Shown here: piece after piece, positions 16,273 through 26,341 of the stretch
Layout: every line of letters begins with the position of its first letter
How positions within the stretch are numbered: position 1 is the stretch's first letter
From: Kribbella pratensis
GTDB lineage: Bacteria > Actinomycetota > Actinomycetes > Propionibacteriales > Kribbellaceae
DNA length: 64,000 bases
Reading direction: 5' to 3'
Assembly: GCF_004366075.1 (NCBI RefSeq)
Contig: NZ_SODU01000001.1
Location: forward strand, 1,631,036 to 1,695,035
The notes under the pieces: generated by a model
Seen by the model: the letters and a program-made list of their open reading frames with translations, nothing else
Databases searched by the model: none
Told to the model about the DNA's origin: nothing
Program-made: the position numbers and the translations under genes

Positions 16273-18030
16273 TCAGGGCTGCTTCAGGAAGATGGAGGTG
16301 AACTCCGGCAGACCCTGCGTCGGGTCGTTGATCACGTGACCCAGGTTCTTGCCGACCGGGTATCCGCTGTAGCTGTAGTACAGCGGGATCAGCGGCAGGT
16401 ACTTCTCCATGATCAACTTGTCGACCTTCGACCACTCCTTGAGCTGCTGGTCGGCAGTCAGCCCGTTGACGCGATCGATCTCGGCGTCCAGCGTCTTGTC
16501 CTGCAGCATGCCGATGCTGTTGCTCAGCGCAACGGCGTCGGACTTGAACAGCACCGGGAACCAGCTCGCGCCGGACGGCCAGTCCGAGCACCAGCCCGAC
16601 GGGCCCTGAGCGATGTTCACCGGCGCGGCCGGGTCGTTGCGCAGGGTCCGGATCTTGGCCTTCGGAACACCAACGGCCCGCACCTTGAAGCCGGCGGCGG
16701 TGTAGACCTGGGTCCGCAGCTGGTTGACCTGCGTGGCGATCTTGTCGTCGTTCGAGTAGTACCAGCTGAGCTCGAAGTTCTCCTTGCCGAGCTCCTTCAG
16801 CTTCGCCTTGACCTCGCTCGCGACGGCCGGGTCCTCGGCGCCCTTACCCGTGCCGACCAGGCCCGGGAGCTCGTACTTCTCGTAGCCGGGAACAGCAGGC
16901 GGCAGGATCGTCGAGGCCGGGATCGCGGTCTGCGGCGTCAGGCCGGCGACCTTGCGGTAGGTGTCGAACGGGTACGCCTTGGCGATCAGCTGCCGGATCT
17001 CCATCGGGATCTTCCGGGTGTCCAGGCCCCAGACGTTGGTGCAGGGCTGCGGACCGGTGACGATCTGGCTCTGGTCCTTGACCTCGGGGACGAGGCTGGA
17101 GTCCAGGTCGGAGTAGTTCAGCGCGTTCGCGTCCGGGCCGTTGCTGGCCAGCACCTGGCGCTGCACCTTCAGCGTGTCCTGACCGAACTTGAAGTCCCAG
17201 GCATCCGGGTACTGGTACCGCACCGGGTCGGTGTTCGGGTCCCAGTGCGGGTTCCGCTTGAGCTTCAGCTCCGAACCCGGGGTGTAGGAGTCGACCTGGT
17301 ACGGACCGGTGGTCATCGGCTTCAGGTCGTACGACTTCTTGGTGTCCTTCGCCTTCGGGATCGGCGTGAACATCGGGAATGCCGCGTAGTAGGGCAGGTC
17401 GTCGAACTTCTTCGCCAGGTGGATGACCAGCGTGTGGTCGTCCGGCGTGTCGACACCGGCGTAGTTGTCGCCGTTCGCGCCGTACGGGCCCTTGTAGGTC
17501 TTGCCGTCCTTGAAGTACTCGTCCTGGTACGTCGGTCCGGCGTCGTACAGGTCGTGCGCGAAGGACCGCTTGATCGCGTACGCGTAGTCGGCCGCCTTCA
17601 CCGGCGTGCCGTCCATGTACTTGATGCCCTGCTTGAGCTTGAAGGTCCAGGTCAGGCCGTCGGCGGACTTCGTGCCCAGGTCCTCGGCGAGGTCCGGAAC
17701 GAGCACCGGCTTGTGGCTGTCACCGTCCAGGCGGTACTGGGTCAGCGCCCGGTACATCAGCTTGCCGATCTGGTTCCCGTCGATGAAGTAGATGTTCGTC
17801 GGGTCCATGGTGTCCGGCGTGACGTCGGACAGGACGGTGGCGACACCACCCTTCTGGGCACCCTCGATCTCCGGTGCCGGGCCCTTCGCGGTCGGGTCCG
17901 TCGCCTTCTCCTGCGCCGTACCCGCGTTGCCCGCGTTGGCCCCGCCCTTGTTGTTGGACGACGGGGTGCCACAGGCCGCGACGGCCAGCATGACCGTCGC
18001 CGCAACAGCGGTGACTTGTTTCCACTGCAT
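16273..18030 (-). CDS. Peptide ABC transporter substrate-binding lipoprotein (SBP_bac_5)
   Basis: 585 residues. ATG 18030 has AAGGAG upstream and opens a lipoprotein signal MQWKQVTAVAATVMLAVAAC with the lipidated Cys20; the open frame further upstream is not used. The mature protein shows family-5 solute-binding motifs: DPTNIYFIDGNQIGKLMYRA, DGLTWTFKLKQGIKYMDGTP and TTGPYQVDSYTPGSELKLKR. It binds oligopeptides or a similar ligand outside the cell. It lies between the two permease genes, an order (C-A-B-D-F) different from the classical A-B-C-D-F. Confidence 0.92.
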   Translation of the reverse strand: MQWKQVTAVAATVMLAVAACGTPSSNNKGGANAGNAGTAQEKATDPTAKGPAPEIEGAQKGGVATVLSDVTPDTMDPTNIYFIDGNQIGKLMYRALTQYRLDGDSHKPVLVPDLAEDLGTKSADGLTWTFKLKQGIKYMDGTPVKAADYAYAIKRSFAHDLYDAGPTYQDEYFKDGKTYKGPYGANGDNYAGVDTPDDHTLVIHLAKKFDDLPYYAAFPMFTPIPKAKDTKKSYDLKPMTTGPYQVDSYTPGSELKLKRNPHWDPNTDPVRYQYPDAWDFKFGQDTLKVQRQVLASNGPDANALNYSDLDSSLVPEVKDQSQIVTGPQPCTNVWGLDTRKIPMEIRQLIAKAYPFDTYRKVAGLTPQTAIPASTILPPAVPGYEKYELPGLVGTGKGAEDPAVASEVKAKLKELGKENFELSWYYSNDDKIATQVNQLRTQVYTAAGFKVRAVGVPKAKIRTLRNDPAAPVNIAQGPSGWCSDWPSGASWFPVLFKSDAVALSNSIGMLQDKTLDAEIDRVNGLTADQQLKEWSKVDKLIMEKYLPLIPLYYSYSGYPVGKNLGHVINDPTQGLPEFTSIFLKQP

Positions 18031-18070
18031 TGTTGTGTTTCTCCTTTTCTGCCGCTGGGGCAACGCCGGG

Positions 18071-19084
18071 CTACCGGCGAGTCTTGGGGTCGAAGGCATC
18101 GCGTACGGCGTCACCGAGCAGAGCCAGTGCCAGCACGAGCGCGGTGATGCCGAGCACCGGAAGCCACAGGTACAGGGGATCCGCCTTGAACCAGTTGGTC
18201 GCGGTCGCGATCGTCTGGCCCCAGGACGGGACCGGCTCGATCAGACCGACGCCGAGGAAGGACAGGCCGGCCTCCGCGGTCACATACGCCGGCAGCGACA
18301 GCGACGCCGAGATCACGATCGGCGCGACCAGGTTGGGCAGCAGTTCCTTGAACAGGACCTGCCGGGTGGGGACGCCGATCGCCTTCGCGGCCAGCACGAA
18401 CTCACGCTCGCGAAGGGACAGCACCTCGCCGCGGATGATCCGGGCCAGTCCGGCCCAGCCGAAGAACGACAGGACGAAGATCAGTACGAAGAACCGCGTC
18501 GAGGCCTGTTCCTCCGGCGAGAGGTTGAAGGACCCGCCGCGCATGCTCTCGACGATCGGCACCATCGCGATCGCGAACAGCAGGTACGGCAGGCTCAGCA
18601 CGAAGTCGACGAACCAGGAGATGATCCGGTCCACCCAGCCGCCGAGGAAGCCGGCCAGCAGACCCATCACGACGCCGACGACGGTCCCGGACAGGGTCGC
18701 GACGAACGCGATGATCAGCGACGGGCGCGCGCCGTACACCCAGCGGGCGAAGTTGTCCCGCCCGGTCTTCGGCTCGACGCCGAACCAGTGCTGTGCGTTG
18801 GAGGCGAAGGTCGGGAAGCCGTACTCGTCGACGAGGTCGGGGTGGAAGGTACCGATGTCGCCGCCCTCGATCTTGGTCAGCACCGGAGCGAAGATCGCGA
18901 TCAGGATGAAGAAGAGCACCACGAACGCGCAGATCACGGCCACCCGGTCCTTGCGGAGCCGGTCCACCGCGACCCGGGTGGGGGACTTTCCGTGCGGGAC
19001 GGCAGAGCCCCGAACGGGTTCCGCCGATGCCGGGTGCTCCTCGATCCCAACAGTCGAGTCTGGCGACCCAATACTCATTCGCAC
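18071..19084 (-). CDS. Peptide ABC transporter permease (OppC/DppC-like)
   Basis: 337 residues. A polar N-terminus is followed by KDRVAVICAFVVLFFILIAI (the OppC_N helix), a periplasmic loop with HWFGVEPKTGRDNFARWVYG, and the transport domain with its ATPase-contact loop REFVLAAKAIGVPTRQVLFK. It is the first gene of the minus-strand operon. The start could be 19084 or the second Met two codons later. The 345 bp upstream are non-coding and hold its promoter. Confidence 0.92.
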   Translation of the reverse strand: MRMSIGSPDSTVGIEEHPASAEPVRGSAVPHGKSPTRVAVDRLRKDRVAVICAFVVLFFILIAIFAPVLTKIEGGDIGTFHPDLVDEYGFPTFASNAQHWFGVEPKTGRDNFARWVYGARPSLIIAFVATLSGTVVGVVMGLLAGFLGGWVDRIISWFVDFVLSLPYLLFAIAMVPIVESMRGGSFNLSPEEQASTRFFVLIFVLSFFGWAGLARIIRGEVLSLREREFVLAAKAIGVPTRQVLFKELLPNLVAPIVISASLSLPAYVTAEAGLSFLGVGLIEPVPSWGQTIATATNWFKADPLYLWLPVLGITALVLALALLGDAVRDAFDPKTRR

Positions 19085-19429
19085 TCCGTCAGTTCAGTCG
19101 GCCGGATTTCGGTCCGCGGATCCGGCACTAATCGGTGGATGGCGTGCCGACCTTTGCTCGCTTGCTGGCTGGCGTCAAATCCCCTTGACACGGGATTCCG
19201 CCGTAGCCGCGGGCTAGCCTGCCCGACACCGTGACACCAAACCAGCAGTGCCCGGCAGCAGTGCACAAATCGTTACCGGAACCGGTAGTCGAACGGAACA
19301 TTTGCCCCATTTCGTCACCGTTCGCAGTCAATCCTGCGCAAAACGCGTCGGCACAGCACCGACAGTGGCCAATTTGTGCCAAGATCTCACGCAATGTAAC
19401 GAAAAGACACATTCGGTCGCGGCGGGCCG
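19085..19429. other. Non-coding upstream region of the peptide transporter operon
   Basis: 345 bp without a convincing gene, noticeably richer in A/T than its surroundings. It contains the perfect palindrome TACCGGAACCGGTA at 19274-19287 and an inverted repeat CGAACGG (19290-19296) / CCGTTCG (19318-19324), both plausible regulator sites. TTGGTG followed 18 bp later by TAGCCC on the minus strand (about 19205-19240) is the best promoter candidate I see, but it is weak. No terminator for gcvT was recognised here. Confidence 0.5.
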
Positions 19430-20542
19430 CTAGCGCACATGGACGGTCACGAAGGGCGGTTTGACGACGTCGAAGGTTTCCCCGCGGCCCCGGATGTCGA
19501 CGGTTACCTGATCGCCTTCTTTCACCGACGCGTCCAGGAGCGCCAACGCAATACCTTTCTTCAGCGTCGGCGAGAACGTTCCGGAGGTCACTTCACCGAG
19601 GGCCGTTCCGGATTGATCCAGGACCGACATGTGCGGCCGCGGAATACCCCGTCCGGCGGCCCGCAGACCGCGCAGGATCCGGGCCGGTCCGCGCTCCTTC
19701 TCGGCGCGCAGGGCCGCGTCGCCCCAGAAGTGCTCCTTCTTCCAGCCGACGGCCCATCCGGACCGCGCCTGGACGGGCGTGATGCCGGGCGCGATGTCCT
19801 GGCCGTGCAGCGGGTATCCCATCTCGGTCCGCAGCGTGTCCCGCGCGCCCAGTCCGGCCGGGACGATGCCGTACTGCTCGCCGGCCGTCAGCAGCGCGTC
19901 GAACACGGCCACGGCGGCAGCGTTCGGTACGACGAGCTCGAAGCCGCGCTCGCCCGTGTAGCCGGTGCGGCACACGACCACCGGCGTACCGCCGAAGTCG
20001 GCCGTGGCGAAGGACATGTAGTCGTGACCGGTCGGCAGGCCGATCGCGGACACCACCTCGTCGCTCTTCGCGCCCTGTACCGCGAGGATCGCGTAGTCGT
20101 CGTGGACGTTGGTCACCTCGACACCGTCCGGGGCGTCGGCCTGGAGCAGCCGGACCACCTCGGCGGTGTTGGCGGCGTTCGGGATCAGGAACACGTCGTC
20201 GTCGGCGTGCAGGTAGGCGATCAGGTCGTCGACCACTCCCCCGTTCTCGTTGCAGCACAGCGTGTACTGCGCCTGACCCGGCGCGATCTTGCCGAGATCG
20301 TTGGTCAGGCACGCGTTCACGTACGCCGCGGCGCCCGGGCCCTTGACCGTCGCCTTGCCGAGATGGCTGACGTCGAAGACGCCGACCGAAGTACGGACCG
20401 CGGTGTGCTCGGCGACGACGCCGGAGTACTCCAGGGGCATCTCCCAGCCGCCGAACTCGGCGAACTTGGCGCCGAGCGCGACGTGGCGCTCGTGCAGCGG
20501 GGACTTCTTCAACTCGGTCGACGGCGTCGGTGATGGGGTCAT
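19430..20542 (-). CDS. gcvT: Glycine cleavage system T protein (aminomethyltransferase)
   Basis: 370 residues, normal length for GcvT. It begins with a short polar tail and then [20 protein letters not shown], and shows the folate-binding fold motifs [51 protein letters not shown] and [20 protein letters not shown]. The catalytic Asp of GcvT lies in the DVSHLG segment. It transfers the methylene group from aminomethyl-lipoyl GcvH to tetrahydrofolate. It stands alone here, without gcvH or gcvP, divergent from pepA. TAAGTT (minus strand, 20550-20555) ends seven bases before the ATG, consistent with a leaderless message. Confidence 0.95.
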   Translation of the reverse strand: MTPSPTPSTELKKSPLHERHVALGAKFAEFGGWEMPLEYSGVVAEHTAVRTSVGVFDVSHLGKATVKGPGAAAYVNACLTNDLGKIAPGQAQYTLCCNENGGVVDDLIAYLHADDDVFLIPNAANTAEVVRLLQADAPDGVEVTNVHDDYAILAVQGAKSDEVVSAIGLPTGHDYMSFATADFGGTPVVVCRTGYTGERGFELVVPNAAAVAVFDALLTAGEQYGIVPAGLGARDTLRTEMGYPLHGQDIAPGITPVQARSGWAVGWKKEHFWGDAALRAEKERGPARILRGLRAAGRGIPRPHMSVLDQSGTALGEVTSGTFSPTLKKGIALALLDASVKEGDQVTVDIRGRGETFDVVKPPFVTVHVR

Positions 20543-20639
20543 GGAGCGGAACTTACCCGACGCGTAGCATGCTCAGGCAGCACGCACGTACCGTGACGAC
20601 CGGCCGTCTGCCCGCCGGTCAAGGAGGACTGAGGATTTC

Positions 20640-22145
20640 GTGACCACCATCACCCTGAGCAAGTCAGATGCCGCCGGCGTCAAGAGCGACGCCGTGGTCA
20701 TCGGCGTGGTCAAACTCGGCGGCGGCGTCACCCTGCCGGCCGGCACCGAGTCGCTGAACGCCGCGTACGGCGGGAAGCTGGTGGAGGTGCTGTCCGGTCT
20801 CGGCGCCACCGGCAAGACCGGCGAGGTGACGAAGGTACCCGGGCCGCTGCTCGGCAAGCCGGGCAAGTCCCCGACGCTGATCGCGGTCGGTCTCGGGACG
20901 GCCCCGGACGGCGTGCTGAAGACCGAGGATCTGCGGGCCGCGGCGGGCACCGGTGTGCGGGCGGCGAAGATCTCGCAGTCGGTCGCGTTCGCGCTGCCGG
21001 CCCCGGACGCCGAGTGCGTCCGCGCGGTCGCCGAGGGCGCGTTGATGGGTCGCTACGCGTTCACGGCGTACAAGTCGTCGGACGGCGCGAACGAAGCGCC
21101 CGGCAACCTGACCGTGCTGACCGACCTGGCCCGGAACAAGGACGCCAAGGCCGCGCTCGAACGCGCCCAGGTGACCGCGGAGGCCGTCGCGCAGGTGCGG
21201 GACTGGGTGAACACCCCGCCGTCGGACCTGCACCCGGCCGAGTTCGCGGACGACGCGGTCAAGCTCGGCAAGGAGTACGGCGTCAAGGTCGAGGTGCTCG
21301 ACGAGAAGGCGCTCGCCAAGGGCGGGTACGGCGGCATCCTCGGCGTCGGCCAGGGCTCGAGCAACCCGCCGCGGCTGGTCCGGCTGACCTACACGCCGAA
21401 GAAGCCCGTCACCCACCTGGCGTTCGTCGGCAAGGGCATCACGTTCGACTCCGGCGGCCTGTCGCTGAAGACGTCGACCGGCATGGTGAGCATGAAGTCC
21501 GACATGGCCGGCGCCGCCGCGGTGATCGGCGCGACGTTCGCCATCGCGCGGCTCGGTCTCCCGGTCCAGGTGACGACGTACGCCGCGATGGCCGAGAACA
21601 TGCCGTCGGGTTCCGCGGCCCGGCCCTCCGACGTCCTGACGATGTACGGCGGCAAGACCGTCGAGGTGCTGAACACCGACGCCGAAGGCCGTCTGGTGCT
21701 CGGCGACGCGCTGGTCCGGGCCAGCGCGGACCAGCCCGACCTGATCATCGACGTGGCCACGCTGACCGGGGCGTGTGTCGTTGCCCTCGGCACCAAGGTG
21801 GCCGGCGCGTTCGGGAACACCGACGCGGCTCGCGACCGGGTGCTGGACGCGGCGGTCGCGGCCGGTGAGTCGATGTGGCCGCTGCCGATCCCGGCCGAGA
21901 TGCTGGACAAGCTGAAGTCGCACTCGAAGGTCGCCGACCTGGCCAACATCACCGGCGAGCCGTGGGGCGGCGCCCTCGCGGCGGCCGCCTTCCTCGGCGA
22001 CTTCGTTGCTGACGGCATCGACTGGGTCCACCTGGACGTGGCCGGTCCTGCCTTCAACGACGGCGGCGCCTCCGGCTACACGCCCACCGGCGGCACCGGT
22101 TACGCCGTTCGCACCCTGGTCGAACTCGCCGCCTCAGCGAGCTGA
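20640..22145 (+). CDS. pepA: Leucyl aminopeptidase (M17)
   Basis: 501 residues, GTG start with GGAGG about 12 bp upstream. The C-terminal catalytic domain has the M17 metal and active-site residues: Lys265 and Asp270 in GKGITFDSGG, Asp347 and Glu349 in the NTDAEGRL signature, and Arg351 as the bicarbonate-binding residue. These keep the spacing of E. coli PepA. The enzyme is a two-metal cytosolic hexamer that removes N-terminal residues from peptides. It sits before the small 22250 gene and lpd, matching the Streptomyces order. Confidence 0.96.
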   Translation: MTTITLSKSDAAGVKSDAVVIGVVKLGGGVTLPAGTESLNAAYGGKLVEVLSGLGATGKTGEVTKVPGPLLGKPGKSPTLIAVGLGTAPDGVLKTEDLRAAAGTGVRAAKISQSVAFALPAPDAECVRAVAEGALMGRYAFTAYKSSDGANEAPGNLTVLTDLARNKDAKAALERAQVTAEAVAQVRDWVNTPPSDLHPAEFADDAVKLGKEYGVKVEVLDEKALAKGGYGGILGVGQGSSNPPRLVRLTYTPKKPVTHLAFVGKGITFDSGGLSLKTSTGMVSMKSDMAGAAAVIGATFAIARLGLPVQVTTYAAMAENMPSGSAARPSDVLTMYGGKTVEVLNTDAEGRLVLGDALVRASADQPDLIIDVATLTGACVVALGTKVAGAFGNTDAARDRVLDAAVAAGESMWPLPIPAEMLDKLKSHSKVADLANITGEPWGGALAAAAFLGDFVADGIDWVHLDVAGPAFNDGGASGYTPTGGTGYAVRTLVELAASAS

Positions 22146-22199
22146 GCTCAGTTGAGCTGTTCCCGGGCGCGGCGCTGTTCCCGGGCGCGGTGACGGTTC

Positions 22200-22239
22200 G
22201 GGGAGTTCTACCTAGCTGCGACGGCGCGTAGAGCTCCCC
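22200..22239. terminator. Hairpin terminator between convergent genes
   Basis: GGGGAGTTCTAC at 22200-22211 pairs with GTAGAGCTCCCC at 22228-22239, 12 bp with one G-T pair, between the convergent pepA and the 22250-22567 gene. Just before it, a 17-nt sequence beginning GCTGTTCCCGGGC occurs twice in direct repeat (22156-22172 and 22174-22190). Confidence 0.75.
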
Positions 22240-22249
22240 ACACGACCAC

Positions 22250-22567
22250 TCAGGCGAGGCCGTTCTTCTTCATCCGGGCGTTGTACTCGCGCATCCGCGG
22301 CGGGTAGCCGACGACGGCCGCGTCGTACGACGGAATGCCGAGGCGGTTCGCGAAGTCGTGGGCCCACTTCACCGACGGGACCCGGCGGCGGGTCCACTCA
22401 CCGTCGACCGCGACCAGCAGCAAGGTGTACTCCGTCACCGCCGTCCGCGGCTCGACGAATCCCTCGACGCCCTGACGGGTCTGGGCGAACTCGCGCAGGT
22501 GCGCCTGGTCGGGAGTGTCCGACCGTCGCATCGTTCCGGCCTTCTGCCGGCGACCGAACCACTTCAT
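22250..22567 (-). CDS. Small conserved-type protein near lpd
   Basis: 105 residues, soluble: MKWFGRRQKAGTMRRSDTPD, then a core with EYTLLLVAVDGEWTRRRVPS and an aromatic C-terminal part (VKWAHDFANRLGIPSYDAAV) ending in MREYNARMKKNGLA. It is read convergently with pepA and divergently from lpd. A short gene at this place is common in actinobacteria and sometimes annotated as an oxidoreductase, but I see no cofactor motif and would leave it unnamed. GATAGT on the minus strand at 22582-22587 may be its promoter -10. Confidence 0.75.
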   Translation of the reverse strand: MKWFGRRQKAGTMRRSDTPDQAHLREFAQTRQGVEGFVEPRTAVTEYTLLLVAVDGEWTRRRVPSVKWAHDFANRLGIPSYDAAVVGYPPRMREYNARMKKNGLA

Positions 22568-22751
22568 GGGAGTAAGTGTCCACTATCTGTGCAAGTCCGG
22601 GCCGAAATCCTGGATAACGGTTGCGGCCGGTCCGGATGGGCGCGTCGTGACCGGCCCGGGGGTGGATCCGCGCGCGATCGGTGGAAAGATGACGCCGGGC
22701 CGGTACCGCGACCCGGGCCGCCCGACTCGGACCACACCCACGGAGGAACCT

Positions 22752-24143
22752 GTGACTGACAGTGGTACTGACGCCGGTACGACGTACGACCTGGTGATTC
22801 TCGGCGGCGGCAGCGGTGGCTACGCCGCCGGACTGCGCGCCGCGACGCTCGGGCTGTCCGTAGCCCTGGTAGAGAAGGACAAGGTCGGCGGGACCTGTCT
22901 GCACCGTGGGTGCATCCCGACCAAGGCGCTGCTGCACGCGGCCGAGGTCGCGGACTCGGCGCGCGAGGGTGAGCAGTTCGGAGTCCGGACGACGCTCGAG
23001 GGCGTCGACATGGGCGGCGTGAACAAGTACAAGGACGGCGTCGTCGACCGGCTGTTCAAGGGTCTGCAGGGCCAGTTGAAGGCCCGCGGCATCACGGTGA
23101 TCGAGGGCGAGGGGCGGCTGACCTCGCCGACCACGGTCCAGGTCGGCGGCACGACGTACACCGGCCGTAACGTTCTGCTTGCCTCCGGCTCCTACTCGCG
23201 TTCCCTTCCCGGGCTGGAGCTCGACGGGCACCGGGTGATCGCGAGTGAGCACGCGCTGACGCTCGACCGGGTCCCGGAGTCCGCGGTGATCCTCGGCGGC
23301 GGCGTGATCGGCGTCGAGTTCGCGTCCGCGTGGACGTCGTTCGGCACGAAGGTGACGATCGTCGAGGCGCTGCCGCGGCTGGTCCCGGCCGAGGACGCCG
23401 ACTGTTCCAAGACGTTGGAGCGCGCGTTCCGGAAGCGGAAGATCGCGTTCAAGACCGGTACGCCGTTCGAGTCGGTCGCGGTGACCGACTCCGGCGTACG
23501 GGTGACCGTCGCGGGCGGCGAGGTGATCGAGGCCGAGCTCCTGCTGGTCGCCGTCGGCCGGGGACCGAACACCGCCGGGCTCGGGTACGAAGAGGTCGGG
23601 GTCGCGCTCGACCGCGGGTTCGTGACCGTCGACTCGACGCTGCAGACCAGCGTGCCGGGTGTGTACGCGGTCGGCGACATCGTGGCGGGGCTGCAGCTCG
23701 CGCACCGCGGGTTCCAGCAGGGCATCTTCGTCGCCGAGCACCTCGCGGGTCTCGCGCCGACGCCGATCGACGAGGCCGGCATCCCGCGCGTGACGTACTC
23801 CGAACCGGAGGTCGCGTCGGTCGGGCTGACCGAGGAGCAGGCCCGGGAGAAGTACGGCGACGTGGAGATCCTCAACTACAACCTCGGCGGCAACGGCAAG
23901 TCGCAGATCCTGAAGACGGCGGGCTTCGTGAAGCTGGTCCGCGCCAAGGACGGCGCCGTGGTGGGCCTGCACATGGTCGGTTCGCGTGTCGGCGAGCTGA
24001 TCGGCGAGGCGCAGCTGATCTACAACTGGGAGGCGTACCCGGCGGACGTGGCGCCGCTGGTGCACGCGCACCCGACCCAGAACGAAGCCCTCGGCGAGGC
24101 CCACCTCGCCCTCGCCGGGAAACCTTTGCACTTCCATGACTGA
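22752..24143 (+). CDS. lpdA: Dihydrolipoyl dehydrogenase (E3)
   Basis: 463 residues from GTG 22752, with GGAGG six bases upstream; the open frame before it is not used. The FAD motif is ILGGGSGGYAAG, the redox-active disulfide is Cys49/Cys54 in GGTCLHRGCIPTK, the NAD-binding motif is ILGGGVIGVEFA, and the catalytic His440 with Glu445 lies in HAHPTQNE. It reoxidises dihydrolipoyl groups of 2-oxo acid dehydrogenases and the glycine cleavage system. It stands directly before sucB, giving E3 and E2 side by side. Confidence 0.96.
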   Translation: MTDSGTDAGTTYDLVILGGGSGGYAAGLRAATLGLSVALVEKDKVGGTCLHRGCIPTKALLHAAEVADSAREGEQFGVRTTLEGVDMGGVNKYKDGVVDRLFKGLQGQLKARGITVIEGEGRLTSPTTVQVGGTTYTGRNVLLASGSYSRSLPGLELDGHRVIASEHALTLDRVPESAVILGGGVIGVEFASAWTSFGTKVTIVEALPRLVPAEDADCSKTLERAFRKRKIAFKTGTPFESVAVTDSGVRVTVAGGEVIEAELLLVAVGRGPNTAGLGYEEVGVALDRGFVTVDSTLQTSVPGVYAVGDIVAGLQLAHRGFQQGIFVAEHLAGLAPTPIDEAGIPRVTYSEPEVASVGLTEEQAREKYGDVEILNYNLGGNGKSQILKTAGFVKLVRAKDGAVVGLHMVGSRVGELIGEAQLIYNWEAYPADVAPLVHAHPTQNEALGEAHLALAGKPLHFHD

Positions 24144-24228
24144 TCCTGCTGGATCGCACCAGTAAGTTTGAGCTGCAGGAGCGTGAGGGATGGCCGTGAC
24201 CCGGATCCCGAGCGCTCCGGCGGCACCG

Positions 24229-24234
24229 TAGGCT
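24229..24234 (+). promoter_or_regulatory. Probable -10 of the sucB promoter
   Basis: TAGGCT lies 38 bp before the sucB ATG in the 128-bp gap after lpd, a common actinobacterial -10 form. A Shine-Dalgarno GAAGGAG follows nine bases before the ATG, so unlike many genes here this message has a leader. No good -35 was seen. Confidence 0.45.
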
Positions 24235-24271
24235 GACACTCGACCGATCAGACGAAGGAGCAACGACCGTC

Positions 24272-26233
24272 ATGCCGACCTCTGTATCCCTGCCGGCCCT
24301 CGGGGAGAGCGTCACCGAAGGAACCGTCACCCGCTGGCTCAAGCAGGTCGGCGACACGGTTGCCGTGGACGAACCCCTGCTGGAGGTCTCGACCGACAAG
24401 GTCGACACCGAAATCCCGAGCCCCGTCGCCGGCACCCTTCTCGAGATCAAGGCCGCCGAGGACGAGACCGTCGAGGTCGGCGCCGAACTGGCCGTGATCG
24501 GCGACGCCGGCGAGGCCGGCTCCGCTCCTGCGGCTCCGGCCGAGCCAGCGGCAGACCCCGCGCCGGCCGCCGAGTCCGCTCCGGCCGAGGCTGCTCCGGC
24601 TGAGTCCGCCCCCGCTGAGTCCGCGCCGGCTCCGCAGACTGCTCCGGCCGCCGAGTCCACTCCGGCTGAGGCCCAGGCCGCTGAGGCCTCGTCGACCCCG
24701 TCCGGCGGCGCCTCGTCCGATGGCGGCTCCGGCGGCGCCGCGTCCGGTACTTCGGTGACGCTGCCAGCGCTGGGCGAGAGCGTGACCGAGGGAACGGTCA
24801 CCCGCTGGCTGAAGCAGGTCGGCGACGACGTGGCCGTCGACGAGCCGCTCCTCGAGGTCTCCACCGACAAGGTCGACACCGAGATCCCGAGCCCGATCGC
24901 CGGCAAGCTCCTGGAGATCAAGGTCGCCGAGGACGAAACCGTCGAGGTCGGCGCCGAACTTGCCATCGTCGGCTCCGGCGACGCCGCTCCCGCTGCCTCC
25001 TCCGCCCCGGCTGCTCCGGCCGAGTCCGCGCCGGCTCCTGAGGCCGCTCCGGCCCAGTCGGCTCCGGCTCCCCAGGCTGCCCCGGCCGAATCCGCTCCGG
25101 CCCCGCAGGCTGCCCCGGCCCCGCAGGCCTCGGCACCGGCACCGGCTCCTGCTGCCGCACCGGCCCAGGCTCCGGCGCAAGCCCCCGCTGCTGCCCAGGC
25201 CCCGGTCCGGCAGGCTGCACCCGCACCGCAGTCCGCTCCGGCACCCGCGGCTACCCAGGCGCCGGCCGTCTCCGCTCCGGCTGCCTCGCCGAACGGCGCC
25301 GCCTCCGACGGCCCGAACTACGTCACCCCGCTGGTGCGCAAGCTCGCCGCGGAGCACGAGGTCGACCTGAACGCCGTACAGGGCACCGGTGTCGGCGGCC
25401 GTATCCGCAAGCAGGACGTGATCGCCGCCGCCGAGGCGAAGAAGGCTGCCGCGGCCGCGCCCGCTCCGGCAGCCCAGGCCGCCGCCCCTGCCGCCGAGTC
25501 GAAGGCGCCGGTGGTCAGCCCGCTGCGCGGCACCACCGAGAAGATGAGCCGGATCCGCAAGGCGATCGCTGCCCACATGGTCAACAGCCTCAAGGTCTCG
25601 GCCCAGCTGACCACGGTGGTCGAGGTCGACGTCACCGAGATCGCCAAGCTGCGCAACAAGAAGAAGGCGGAGTTCGAGGCCCGCGAGGGCGTCAAGCTGT
25701 CCTTCCTCCCGTTCTTCGCGCTCGCCGCGGTGGACGCGCTCAAGCAGTACCCGAAGCTGAACGCGTCGATCGACGAGGAGAAGGGCGAGATCACCTACCA
25801 CGCCGCCGAGCACCTCGGCATCGCGGTGGACGTGGAGCGCGGCCTGATGGTTCCCGTCGTGCACAACGCCGGCGACCTGAACATCGCCGGCCTGGCGAAG
25901 AAGATCGCCGACCTCGCCGACCGCACCCGCAACAACAAGGTGCTGCCGGACGAGATGGCGGGCGGCACGTTCACCATCACCAACACCGGTAGCCGGGGCG
26001 CGCTGTTCGACACCCCGATCCTGAACCAGCCGCAGGTCGGCATGCTCGGGACCGGCGCCGTCGTGAAGCGCCCGGTGGTCATCACCCACCCGGAGCTCGG
26101 CGAGACGATCGCGATCCGGCAGATGGTGTACCTGGCGCTGACCTACGACCACCGCCTGGTCGACGGCGCCGACGCGGCCCGCTACCTGACGGCGGTCAAG
26201 CAGCGGCTCGAAGAGGCCCAGTTCGACGTCTGA
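24272..26233 (+). CDS. sucB: 2-oxo acid dehydrogenase E2 (dihydrolipoamide acyltransferase), two lipoyl domains
   Basis: 653 residues. Two nearly identical lipoyl domains (about 1-78 and 158-235) carry lipoylation lysines Lys43 and Lys200 in [11 protein letters not shown]. They are joined by long Ala-Pro-rich flexible linkers, followed by an E3/E1-binding domain (about 348-385, [19 protein letters not shown]) and the catalytic domain with His627 and Asp631 in [12 protein letters not shown]. In actinobacteria this protein serves as the shared E2 of pyruvate and 2-oxoglutarate dehydrogenases. Adjacent lpd, and lipB and lipA within 15 kb, supply its E3 partner and its cofactor. Confidence 0.95.
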   Translation: MPTSVSLPALGESVTEGTVTRWLKQVGDTVAVDEPLLEVSTDKVDTEIPSPVAGTLLEIKAAEDETVEVGAELAVIGDAGEAGSAPAAPAEPAADPAPAAESAPAEAAPAESAPAESAPAPQTAPAAESTPAEAQAAEASSTPSGGASSDGGSGGAASGTSVTLPALGESVTEGTVTRWLKQVGDDVAVDEPLLEVSTDKVDTEIPSPIAGKLLEIKVAEDETVEVGAELAIVGSGDAAPAASSAPAAPAESAPAPEAAPAQSAPAPQAAPAESAPAPQAAPAPQASAPAPAPAAAPAQAPAQAPAAAQAPVRQAAPAPQSAPAPAATQAPAVSAPAASPNGAASDGPNYVTPLVRKLAAEHEVDLNAVQGTGVGGRIRKQDVIAAAEAKKAAAAAPAPAAQAAAPAAESKAPVVSPLRGTTEKMSRIRKAIAAHMVNSLKVSAQLTTVVEVDVTEIAKLRNKKKAEFEAREGVKLSFLPFFALAAVDALKQYPKLNASIDEEKGEITYHAAEHLGIAVDVERGLMVPVVHNAGDLNIAGLAKKIADLADRTRNNKVLPDEMAGGTFTITNTGSRGALFDTPILNQPQVGMLGTGAVVKRPVVITHPELGETIAIRQMVYLALTYDHRLVDGADAARYLTAVKQRLEEAQFDV

Positions 26234-26246
26234 TCCGATCGGACAC

Positions 26247-26288
26247 CGGCGCCGGTGCCTGTCTCCCCGGAGGCGGACACCGGCGCCG
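26247..26288 (+). terminator. Stem-loop after sucB
   Basis: CGGCGCCGGTG at 26247-26257 pairs perfectly with CACCGGCGCCG at 26278-26288 (11 bp, 20-nt loop with partial further pairing), 13 bp after the sucB stop. No U-tract follows, as is usual for high-GC actinobacteria. Confidence 0.75.
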
Positions 26289-26341
26289 TTCGCTTTCGAT
26301 CCGGCTGACCGGGCGGCGAACCCGACAAGGAGCACAACGGG

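Noticed and set aside
16192..18147. A 651-codon plus-strand frame opposite the peptide-binding protein
   Set aside because: Val/Arg/Leu-rich shadow of a well-identified lipoprotein gene.
19185..19219. TTGACA on the plus strand followed by TAGCCT
   Set aside because: The spacer is 23 bp, and no plus-strand gene follows before 20640.
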